A stretch of DNA of 64,000 bases. It comes from Pterobdella sp. o SKG-2022 (taxonomy: Eukaryota > Annelida > Clitellata > Hirudinida > Piscicolidae). The translations under genes and the position numbers were made by a program. Of the stretch, positions 1 to 11,900 are shown one piece after another. Positions within the stretch are counted from its first letter, which is position 1. Each line of letters opens with the position of its first letter. The stretch is taken from NCBI GenBank assembly GCA_964035795.1, contig OZ038321.1, positions 23,938,850-24,002,849 on the forward strand, written 5' to 3'. The notes below the pieces were generated by a model. It did not search any database and was not told the origin of the DNA. It saw nothing but the letters and a program-made list of their open reading frames with translations.

Positions 1-605
1 GTGTTAGCTGCAGGTGGTGGATATAAGCTTGCTTCAATAACACCTTGTAAGTGTGCCTGGGCTAAATTTCGCCAACTTCTTCCACTCCTTGCTAATCGTC
101 ATTTATCATTATTGACCAGAGGCCGTGTCTATTCAATCTGTGTCAGAAGAGCTATGTTACATGCTGCTGAAACATGGCCCGTAACAGTTTCCACATTGAA
201 CCGCCTTAGACGAAATGACCTTGCCATGATTCGCCGGATGTGCAACATCAAAACGAATGATATCGTTTGCTCTTACTCACTCTTTTCAAAACTTGGCATT
301 CGGGATGTTGAGGTAGTTTTTCTTACAAGCAGGATGAGGTGGTTTGGACATGTAGAGCGTCGCGTGGGTTGGATTTCTCAGGTGCGAAAGTTGGATTTAG
401 ATACTTGCAAGAAGCCTGGTAGGCCCAAAAAGACTTGGAATGAGCTCATATTGAATGATAAAAGAAAGCTAGACATGGTTTGTGCGGATCCACTAGATCG
501 CTCTGAATGGAAAGGCCGGCTTCGAGATAGAACTTTCAAAAAGCCCAACCCTTGGTAAAGGAAAACGGGCTATAAAAAGGATTTGATAGATTGATTGATT
601 GATTA
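1..605 (+). mobile_element. 3' end of RTE-like LINE (copy A)
   Basis: An open frame runs from base 1 to a TAA at about 558 and matches, essentially residue for residue, the C-terminal 185 residues of the minus-strand element at 8.74-9.71 kb, including the conserved stretches RMRWFGHVERR and GRPKKTW that are typical of the region after the reverse transcriptase of many non-LTR elements. The coding end is followed by a short 3' UTR and a run of TGAT/TTGA units near 585-605, the kind of short tandem 3' tail common in RTE-type LINEs. The 5' part lies outside the window. The stop is TAA here and TGA in the other copy, one of very few differences. Identity this high implies recent insertion of at least one copy. 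The RTE assignment is inference from motifs, not from a search. Confidence 0.85.
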
Positions 606-2901
606 ATAAAAAACACATCCAAAATGACTGACGTTAAAAGGAGGTGAACTCCATCACAAATATTCACCATCTGTCTCGCATCTCCTTCCTCCATCATGGC
701 CAATAAAATGTCAGATGCCTGTCTTGTGTGTGTGTGTAGTTGATGAAGAAATGGATGGATGTATAGTCAAATAGATTCAAAGAAGTACACAAACTTAGTA
801 CAAGGTCATATAATTTAATTAATAATGGATGCTTTTCATCTTTTTTAAACATGAAGGTATTAATTTGATACATTTTTATCACTCATTCAAAAAACACATT
901 ACAACCACCTACTTCTTGATGTTGATCGCTTGTTCTTTGATGATTAACAAAAGTATTTCCACTGAGTTGAACTCTGATATGACTTTCAGAAGGTTATCAC
1001 TGCAAACAACAAGAATTCGTTGAAATATTAGAGCTGAAAGTTTAAAAGCTGTATGAGTAACTGAGTTGGAGAACGATTAAAACAGGTAAAAGCGTTCAAC
1101 ACCTAAGGCTGATTTGACCTGTGTTCCTAAAATCTTTAGTGCTGTCAAGCGCTACATAAGTCGACATTAATTTGTTGCACATACTTTTTAGCGGCTTGGG
1201 CAAGAAGAGACAGAAGACAAGAGATGACTTGTGGTGATTGGGTGGTGGAGAGAAGAGTGAGAAGGGTGGTGGTCAGAGGCACTGATGATGATATGAGGGG
1301 CTTGGGCAGGCTTTGGAACAACTCTGTAACAAGAAACAAAGCTTTTGGACTAGTTGGTGGCGAAGCAAATAAATGGTTCGTCAATTGAAACCTAATAAGT
1401 ATCATAAAAAAACCAAAATATTGGTTGTGCAATATAACTATGTTAATTATGAAGTAATTTTCAAATAATTATCCAAACATTAGTTGATTCTAAACATGAA
1501 TAATAATGATCATATGACTCACTCAAGAAAGACAACAGGGTGTGGTGGCAATCTTCAGGGTTAATGCTCAACTCTCCAAGCAACTGACGATGGTATGTCA
1601 TTATGTGGACTAGAAAATTGTTTCCATGAAAGATTAATCGGTTTTTTGATCGAACATCAGTCATATTGGGGTTTTGTTAGCTCAACAGATTTGTCACAGA
1701 GCGCTACTCCTTGTTTACTTAATATCGGCCCACGTGGGATTGAACCCAATAATTTTAGATAACTAGTCTAATACTCTAGCACTGAAATATAGGGGCCGAC
1801 AAACTCAGTCATTTCGGTGCCTAACATTAGTTATAACGATGATAACATCTTAAAAACAAAAAAATCGAAAAATAAAACTTTGAAAAACCATTGTTTTTTT
1901 CGAATAATGGGAGTAAAAGATAATAACTTCATTTAATAACGATAGTTATTTATATTTAACAAACCCTCACCTTGGAAACAACATTAAATTGCTCTTCATC
2001 CATCAACACATCACCACTTTCTTCCCTTTGAAGCACGAAAACTGTGATTAAATCTATATAGACACACAAATCTTCTCCTTCCATTTTTCTGCAAGAAATA
2101 AATAAAATTAATAATTTATTTGAATACTGATAAATTCAATTTGAAGTTTATTACTATTGATTTTTAATTATTTAAGTTTAATATTCAATTAATTACATAA
2201 TCCTAATTAGTTGGTCTTACTAACTCGGAAAACCTCTTCTTTACTATATCGACGATTAAGTTTCCCATTGTTTCTTCAGATATGTAGTTCTCATTTATTT
2301 CTACCTTGGATCTGGAGAAAAATCACTAAGATAAAGTATTACAAAAAACTATGAATGAAAGTTAAGAGAAAATAAACGCAATTATTTTCCATTGAAGAAA
2401 AATATTCTTAACTTTAGTTTTGATGCAATTTTTGTTTCTTCCGAATTCTTGCTCTGATGGTATGTTAAGAATAGCATAGGTTAATTTATATCTATTGCAA
2501 ATATTTTTTGCAAAGTTATGACATTGAATTAAACGTAAGAAAATTTTGATTAATTAATATGAAAATGAAAACTGTAGCTTTAAAAATAGTTTAAAATCAA
2601 AAGTGCATACGAAGCTATCTGTGAGAAGCAAAAGTAGCTTTTTGACATCTTTTTTCATTTTCAAAAGGATAATTTACATCGTAGTCATTGGTTTCGTAAA
2701 AGTAAATTGGGTCTTAAAACTGATTATAAATTATTTTTTAATCTAATTTAAAAAATATCAGTAAAATTTCAAACTAGTTTGAACAAATTTATTTATTAAT
2801 AAACGCCTACCTAGTTTAGATTAACTTTTGACTCCAAAGCAGGGAATTAAATGTTTCTTTGAATACTTTCTTCAGTTTTCAGTTTTGAAACAACAATTAA
2901 A
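606..2901. other. Upstream region of VPS18, no gene seen
   Basis: Apart from the tRNA-like SINE at about 1665-1800 I see no convincing exon here. The short open frames have no recognisable motif or splice-site context. The last few hundred bases before 2902 are AT-rich and would contain the VPS18 promoter if the ATG at 2902 is the true start. A sequence at 3020-3060, TTACCTGATGATGATA followed by a CGAAAAGCTTT motif, recurs at about 43.9 kb and resembles other dispersed repeats in the window. Confidence 0.5.
1665..1800 (-). mobile_element. tRNA-Thr-like SINE, copy 1
   Basis: Read on the minus strand, the segment begins with a tRNA-like head: a degenerate box A, an anticodon-arm-like TTAGA/TCTAA stem around a seven-base loop whose middle would read AGT, and a box B-like GGTTCAATCCC. 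It continues into a tail containing AAGGAGTAGCGC and GAGCTAACAAAACCCCAAT. The same head and tail occur at 20.30-20.45 kb, and the tail alone at 34.59-34.66 kb. A single tRNA would not repeat with the same non-tRNA tail, so a tRNA-derived SINE is the simpler reading. The acceptor-stem part of the head is poorly conserved in this copy, so it is unlikely to be a working tRNA. Confidence 0.7.
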
Positions 2902-5900
2902 ATGGCTAATTTGGATCCAATTTTCAAAAATGAACGGATCAAATTTGAGTAAAAAATATTTTTGTCTAAATTTCCATAACAAATAGTAAATTAATTAAGC
3001 TTAATATTATTTATTAGTTACCTGATGATGATATAGAATAAATCGAAAAGCTTTGCCAAAATAAAAAATTCAAATCATTTAGTTTTTTTATGATTCATAA
3101 TAGTAAAGTGAAACAAAATTTACATTAGGCTTAATAAGAAAACATCAATACTTTTCTGAATAAAAGAATTTGCAAAGTACTATCAAATGAAAAAATTACC
3201 AATATATTAAAAACTATATAAATATTACCAATAGTGATATTAAATAGTTTTTGCGCTTTCAACTCAAATTTATATATTTATCTCATATTCTAATAAATTT
3301 ATCATAATAACTATTATTTCATAAAATTTTAGCATCACTACCCCACATCAATGTTTTATTTAAAATCACCTTTTACTGAGAAAAATATACTTTGAGTGAA
3401 CCTAATAATCAACGAAATATATATGTATAAACCATTATTATTGTCACTTTATATCATTGAAATGTATGAACCTAATAAATTTTTATTCCCATATTATCAT
3501 CATATAAATTTTTATGTTATTTTAAATTATATGAAGTCCAAGGCTAAATCGCTACCCATATCACCATTAACCATAAAATTACTTCCAACACTAGTCCCCC
3601 AGACCCGATAGTGAAGATGACAGTGTGCAACAGTTTGATAACCATGGCCCTTCAAAACAATCTTATCATCCGCATCAACCTCGGTAAATCTCCCTTCCCT
3701 GATGGTAGGTTTCCATCTTGTTTATACCTTTGGTTCTTATTGCTTCCAAAAGCTGATTTCAAATTTTTTTATTATTTCATTAGAAGTACCTTCAATCATC
3801 TCATAAATTTTGTTTCAAATTTATATGAAATTCTTCATATAACTTTTTTTAAATTCTCTATTTAGCACAAAATCAAAAATAGAAAAAAAACTTGAAATAA
3901 ATACATTTTATCTTCACCTTCCAATGGAAAGTAGAAATGCTCCAGCTTAACTAAGGATCTGTCCAAAAACACAACTAAAATATCACACCTAATGAAACAT
4001 CCACCCACAGAAATAGAAATTTCCAGAGACCCATTTGACCAAGTAGAGACCCTCCTCACTGACCCTTCAGGACACCACACTATCATTATCATGGCTTCGT
4101 GCACCTGCCTTTATCTGCCTCTTTCTTCCAGAAAGGCCAGGCTCTTCAACAAGCTCAAGGTTGCAGTTTGATGGATGTTGTTTCTATGGAATGTAAGTTA
4201 TCTGGTCAAAAATTCAGCCATGGTATTCAGTGTGTATCAAAAAGTTGAGAAATTTAAAATAAAACTTTCATTTTTTTTAGCTCTATATACTATTAATTCA
4301 TATAGGTGTTGGAAGTTATAAAATTTTATTAGACACATTAATATGTATAAAATATCTTATAAAAACATTATCAAAATTCCACTTCATACAAACCCCAAAA
4401 CACACAGCTACATTACAGTACAAAGTTTCACTTCAAACAGTTACAGAAGGACGAGAAGGTGACAGCAGTGGCATGGAACAATGACAACACCAGTCCTCAA
4501 AGCACCACTTCATCCATCCTCCTTGCTACCTCCCATGGTTTTTTATTATTATTGTGATTATTATTTTTATTATTATTGTCATTTCTTTAATATCATGTTT
4601 CTTAGTGATTGTTGCAGCACACATAGGCGTTTAAAAAATACAAGACCATTAATCAGACGTTTCATTAGTGAGATTAAACTACCAATTCATCACTTCAGGC
4701 TCCATCATCGAAACACAGTTAATGAGTTCAGAATCGAACAAGTCTTTTGAAGTTTATTCAAAACAGGTTTATGTTTTTGGGGAGGTCTTGTTCAAGTTGA
4801 TGATTCATAGTAGTAGAAAAACAAAAAGTAATAACTATGAAAAAAAATTTTTTTAATATATATTAATAATAAAAACAATAATAATAATTCAAAATCTTAT
4901 TAACATCATCACCAGATATACTCCTTCAGCGATTACCAGCATCCAATCACAGGCCTTTTGCTGGAAAAGACACCAAATAGACCTACATATTATCTAATCG
5001 TCGTAATTTCAGGGTTGGGCGTTTTTATGAATCTATATTTCATATAAAAAACAAAGGTGTTTATTAAATTAATTAATAAATGAATAATTTTATTTTTGTT
5101 AATGGTTGGCTTACTTCATTAATGTAATGGTTTATGATGGCAGACGCTTGTACCAGGTGAGTGGAGAAGTGGGGTTAGAGACACCCATCTATCAACCATT
5201 GGTCGCCAAGTTTAGAGGTGATATCGTCATGTTATGATTTATCATTATCATTAAGTTGATCGTTAAAATAAAATTCAATTCATTTTTCAATGATCATTAT
5301 GACATATTGAAATGAAACGATAATTAAAGATCGATCAATTTTTAGTTAAAAAGAATGAATACACCTTATATTACCACCAAAAACACTCACTGCCAATTTT
5401 ACAAAAAAAATCTTCACCACTATTACAACTCTCAACTGCCATCACAGGTGAGTTCAAAGACTTCAGGAGCGTCAAAAACTGCAGCGTGTTAGCGTACGAA
5501 GGAAGCGAATCGAGAGTGTTGTGGTTGATGGACTCAGAGATCTTTCACGGCACCATCTCCTTTGATGAGGGATCAGACCTCATCAGCAATGCCAGACTTA
5601 CTCCGTTAGAGCTTCATGATTTTATAGATCGGAATCGTCATCATCGTCGTTCTTGTTTTTTTTTACCCCGAGCACCCTAGTCTTGTTGGGTGCTCCTCGT
5701 TTCCATCAAGACCGTCCAGTGTTCGAGAAGCTCAGCCGCTCTCACGGGGTCGGTTCACAGACTCTCGGGGCCCAGTGTGGTACTTATTTTGGGGCAGGTA
5801 AAGAGCTGAGGGGTGTCGTGAAGGTGTGTTTGGCAGAGTGGGCATGAAGGTGAAGGATGGGATGAGAGTGAGATTTTGTTGAGGTATGAGAGGATGAAAG

Positions 5901-8900
5901 GTGATTTGTTTGATCTGAGTTGGGCGAGAGTGCGGCGAGTGGGGTGGTCTAGGGTGGTTTCTGATTCATGAATGGGTGGGGGTTGCTTGCTGAGGATTTT
6001 GTTGTGAGTGGATGATATGTAGTCATGAACTATTTTTTTGTGTATTGTTTCCATATTGTTTTTTATCTGTGTGCGAGAGGAGGTCTGGGTGGAGAGGGTA
6101 TGTTTAGGGTGTAGTTGATGTTGTTGTTGAATGTGGATTGTTTTTTGTATCTGGGGTGGGCTTCTTGTCTGGTGAGTGGGTGTAGGGGATGAGTGGGGTG
6201 GGAGGCTTTTTGTATGAGTTGTGATGCGTGAAGCTTGAGATGGTTTTGGAGTGAAAAGATTTTGGTTTCTGAGTGGAGGGTGTTGGTGTTTAGGGTGCAG
6301 CCAGTGATTGTTCTCAAGGCTGCGTTTTGGATTTTTTAGAGTTTGTTGAGGGAGGTGGATGAGATGATGGGTGAACAGATGGTGTTGGCGTATTCAATGA
6401 TGGGAAAGAGTAATGTTTTGTATGTGGTGATGAGTGTTTCTTTGCTTTTTCCCCAGTGTGTTGATGTGAGGAGTTTTAGGAGATTGAGTGTTTTTTTTTG
6501 CTTTTGTGATGGTGTTGTCTGTGTGGGTGGAGTATTTTAGTTTGGGGTCAAAAGTTGAGCCAAGGATGGTGGGGATGGGAGTGTTGTTGATGTGGATGTT
6601 CAGGGGTTTTTTATATTCTGATGGGTCAGGGGTCAAGAGAGTTGATGTGGTTTTGGTAGGGTTGATTTGTAGGTTGTTATTGTGAGCCCATGTGTGTATT
6701 TCATTGAGATATGGAAGAAGGCTGGGTTGGTGTTGGGGTGGGATGATGTTATGGTGATGTCGTCTGCGTAGGTGATGAGGTTGAGTGAGCTGATTTTGGG
6801 AAGTGGTATGTCTGAGAGGTATATGTTGAATAGAGTGGGTGATAGGGTGATCGTTCTTGTTATCTTCACCAGTATTGTTTACATATTCATTATTCTTCAG
6901 CCTCTATACCTAACCTTGTAGTTATACCAAAAAATATTTAATTCTTTTGAGTAAATAGCTTTCAAGTTTTTTTTAGGTGGTAATGATAAAATTTCTCAAT
7001 TTGTTGAACAGAATTTACGAAGACAACAACCCCAACGCCAAAGAACTCAAATTGGACAAGTAAGTCGAAGTTTCTTAAAGTCGTAATATTTATATAAGAT
7101 GAATCTAAAAATGTGTAGGTCAACTCTACTCAAGCAAAACAAAAATAGGAAAACTTATACAAAAAACATCAGTCTTGAGCGATAACTTGAAAGCCTTATG
7201 TTGAAATGTTGAAACCGCACACAGGCCTGTAGGCATCGTAGCCACTCAGTTCCACTTTCTGGTGCTCTTCAACAACAGAGCAAATGTGGTGTGTGTTCTG
7301 GATGACTCCCTTGTCGATACTTTATACTATGATCAGGTGGTTGGAGGGTTGGTGGTGGAGGGAGGAGGGCTTTGTGGTGGAGAAAGGAGATGAAATATAA
7401 TTTAACAGTATGATTTAAAGTGTAGTTATGGGAAAATAATAATTGAATTTGGCTTAACGATTAATTTCTTCATAGAATGATAGATTAATGATTGCAATTA
7501 TATTTTATTTATTGGTTGTTTGATGCATTGAAAACCTATACCACACCACCCAGGGCTATGGAGCCATGTTGGGCATCGTCAAGGATCCCATCAAAGGGAG
7601 TTTGTGGACCTACTCCAATAAGTGAGTTCAAAATGAACAAAAAATCAAAATTTATTTATTTCTATCACTTCAGTTTTTACTTACCATAGCATTCTTCATC
7701 TTATGCCATTATACGCAACCCTTTATATCTCGGCACAACAGGGCAGTCTTCAAGCATAGCATCACATCGGAAACAAGAAATGTCTGGAGGACTTACCTGT
7801 CCCTCAAAGAGTTTTCTTTGGCGAAGAAGCATTGTGTTGGTTATGTGTGAAACAAGCTTTTTAATATTTTTTATCGTCAAATTTTTCATGCTCTTTTCTG
7901 TTATTATTTCATTAACTTTTGATTAATGTTGAACATTAAGTTACTGATATTTCATTACCAGAACGACGAGTCACTGTTGGATGAGATAAATTATCACGAG
8001 GCTGAATACCTTTACGAGCACAAGAGGTTGGTCTGTGATGTTTTATGAGGTAGATAAAAATAAAACATTTCAACCACTCTCCAAATGGAACAAATTAATT
8101 AAACAATTCACAAGCACGAAATTTAAGCTTACATCAGCCACTAATTTCCACCCTATTTACTGACCATTTCACCACTACCCAGTCTCCCCATCCTACCACC
8201 ATCAATACTCAGGTACGAAGAAAGTGCCCTGGTATGGGCCAAGAGCCACTGCAGTTTTGAAGAGGTGGCTTTGAAACTACTGCGCCTTCCCTGCAAGAAG
8301 CCTCTTATTTCATTTCTCACTGTGAAACTGTATGCTCTCGATATCAAGGTAGATGGTTGTTTTCCTTTTAGTGACCTCGTATGTATTTTATGTATTTTTT
8401 TAATTATTTATTTTTTTTTCTTAAATTTTTTAAAAATTATCTTCATTATTTATAATGACACATTTGTTTTGAAGGTATTTTATATGCCAATATTTTTATC
8501 TTCAATACAAAAATTCATCCATACTTATATAATTTTATTGGTCAAACACCACCATCGTCATGGCTTCAGGAAACAGCCCAGAATACCATGTTGCTGGTAT
8601 GGTGTGTGGACTTATGGCTGACCCACCTAGCCACCATCAAGTCCTCCTTGAAACACAACAATGGTGCGCCTTTTTTTTGATTCTGTATGACTCTTTCAAT
8701 CAATCAATCAATCTATCAAATCCTTTTTATAGCCCGTTTTCCTTCACCAAGGGTTGGGCTTTTTGAAAGTTCTATCTCGAAGCCGGCCTTTCCATTCAGA
8801 GCGATCTAGTGGATCCGCACAAACCATGTCTAGCTTTCTTTTATCATTCAATATGAGCTCATTCCAAGTCTTTTTGGGCCTACCAGGCTTCTTGCAAGTA

Positions 8901-11900
8901 TCTAAATCCAACTTTCGCACCTGAGAAATCCAACCCACGCGACGCTCTACATGTCCAAACCACCTCATCCTGCTTGTAAGAAAAACTACCTCAACATCCC
9001 GAATGCCAAGTTTTGAAAAGAGTGAGTAAGAGCAAACGATATCATTCGTTTTGATGTTGCACATCCGGCGAATCATGGCAAGGTCATTTCGTCTAAGGCG
9101 GTTCAATGTGGAAACTGTTACGGGCCATGTTTCAGCAGCATGTAACATAGCTCTTCTGACACAGATTGAATAGACACGGCCTCTGGTCAATAATGATAAA
9201 TGACGATTAGCAAGGAGTGGAAGAAGTTGGCGAAATTTAGCCCAGGCACACTTACAAGGTGTTATTGAAGCAAGCTTATATCCACCACCTGCAGCTAACA
9301 CAGCTCCAAGATAGCAGAACTCTGGGACGACTTCCAGTTTTTCATCACCAATCATCACTTTCTTCACTAATCTCCCATCAACAGGCCGTGCTGTACTAAG
9401 GCAACGAGCGCATCGGAAGTTAAGATCCGAAGTTAGAGGGCCTTTTATGCCGCTGCATTTTTTGTGTACCCATTGCCTGCAGCCTCCACACTGAATAGCA
9501 TTTCTACCCACACCTGCTTGGCATACACCACAAGGATACTTTCCAGATTTTCTCAACACATCAAGGTTCGAACCAGAAACCATTAGCTTTGTCTTACCCA
9601 TATTCGCCCTCAACCCCTTTTTCTCCATCTCCGATCTCCAGGTTCTCAACTTCACTAATAGTTCATCTATGAACTGAGCACTTACCATTAAGTCGTCAGC
9701 ATACAAGATCTCTCAAGGGCAACCTGTCTTAGTCTTTTAGTTTTCAGACTTTTATACGAGAAAGAAACCTTCCTTTGGGGTGGGCATGAGTTCAAACCTT
9801 GAAGTCACCAACCACCAGTCTATGCTGTGTTGCACACTCCTCCCCAACAATGACTTTCACATTAGATACCATTTTTCTAAAACTTCTCTTTTACAATATG
9901 TAGTCAATTTGGCTTTTACAATCTCCTGACTGGTATGTAACCAGATGTTTAAATTTCTTTCTGAACCAGGAGTTACCAACAACCAGCTCATTGGCAACAG
10001 CAAATTCCAGCAGTCTTTCACCTTCATGGTTTTTTTTCTCAAAGCCTGTCCACCATGCACATCCTTAAAGGCAGGAGAGTGTGATCCTGTATGGCCATTC
10101 CAGTTTCCACTTATGATTATCTGTTCCGAAGATGAAACTCTAACTATGGTGGATTGAAGCGCATAATAGAATTGATCTTTTACACTCTCACTAAGGTTAG
10201 CTTGAGGTGCATAAACACTCACAAAAACAAACACAACTGATCCAATTACCATTCGAATGAGAATGATTCTATCTGAGACTCTAATCACTTCAAACACTTT
10301 CTCCCACCAATTCTCAGCCAGTAAAATTCCTACACCACAAGTGCCCTCATCATTCCCACAACCAAAATACTTATATCGAGAGTCTCTGCCTGCAATAAGT
10401 TTAAGGTTGGTCTTTCAACGATTCTCTTGTAAACAACACAGATCGACTCTTCTCCTCGACATGGTTTCCCCCACTTCAAAAGCCTTACCCTTCATCGAAC
10501 CAACATTTAAAGATCCGACTCGAAAAGGACTTTCATTAACTTTGTGGCAGTTTTTCTTGAAGGATGCCCTTTCTTTCGACCACTCTTTTTCAGATTTTTC
10601 TTTTTTTTCTGACTGGACCTGCAATTATTTTTGAAACTCTTACTGTAGTTATTGCTATTTTTATTCAACCTATTACTATCAATATATTTTACTCCTAATG
10701 TTTAAATAAAAAACTCGGCGTTTCACTTGACGCGAGGGAGGATTAGTATTTTGGGATAAACTTAACAAAAAATCTTTAGAGTATGACATTTTTTACGTAA
10801 AAAGTATTTCGAAATAAATATAAGTTAATTAGATAAATACTACAGTTTTTAAAATATCGCTAACGTATAAACTTACGATCGAAAAAAAATTTCGAAAACT
10901 TAAAAAAAGTTAAGCTAAAGTTTTTATAATAAAATTTTAAAATAGGTTTGATAAAAATAAAAAACAGACCGTGTCTAGAAAGCAGAAAGAATAACTTTGA
11001 AAATCAAATTTCGCAAACAGCCGAACTTGTCGGTTGCTAACCAAAAATTTGAAAAAGGCAAAGATGCAAACTATGATGAAATTGCGATAAAATATGTTTT
11101 TAAAAATTACTAATTATACATCATGAAAATTATAAACTTCACCACCACTACTACTTCCATTATCATCACCATCATGATATGGGTCGTTATCACCGTCATC
11201 ATCATCATCACCACCTCTGTCGTCATCACCATCACTATCATCATCACTACCACCATCATCATCACTATCACCCCCACCACCATCATCATCACTACCATCA
11301 TCAACACCACCACCACCATCATCATCAGGCACGACAAAACCCTTTGAAGATGTATCTCTTACAAGTGAACCATGATATTTTCCTATATGCTTCAGTGTTT
11401 AATGGCGTTTGTGTGTTTATTGCTGTCGATAACTTGTGTAATAAAGATTATGACTTTAGTGTTTTATTTACCAGTATAGTGATTTTCAAGATCTTTTTAG
11501 GCTTTTTAAAGCTAATAAATCTATATTCCCATCACAGTCGACAAGAAAAAAACTGATCCCAACGATGCTTATGAGAAGGAAAGACTCGACTTCTGCCAGT
11601 TCTTATCTTCCCCTAAAGCTTTGGTGGTCTTTTAGATTGCTCAGTGATGATGAAAATTTATAACTTTTTGATTAAATTTCGTAAAGCAAAAGACTTGAGT
11701 TTTGTATTTCTTATTAACATAAAAAATATATCTTTTAATGCTTTGTCTTTTAAATCTCTATTGTCTACACTTTTTTTCTGAGAGTAGACAAAAATTAAAT
11801 AAAACTTTCTCATCATCATCATCATCATCGTTTTGCCTCCGTTTCCATGCTAGCATGGGTTGGACGGGGTCCAAAACTTCAACTTATAAAATAAAAAAAA

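Noticed and set aside
1145..1432. Minus-strand frame of 95 residues
   Set aside because: No motif, low-complexity Leu/Ser/Thr composition, no splice context.
4160..4192. Apparent frameshift in a VPS18 propeller exon (frame continuing to a GT at 4193)
   Set aside because: The next homologous block (KVTAVAWN) is in the exon at 4447, and a donor at 4160 joins it in phase, so no frameshift is needed.
9945..10634. Plus-strand frames of 70 and 125 residues
   Set aside because: Antisense shadows of the minus-strand LINE endonuclease.
11110..11347. Poly-His, poly-Asp/Gly and Met/Val-rich proteins on both strands
   Set aside because: Translations of a CAT/CAC trinucleotide repeat.
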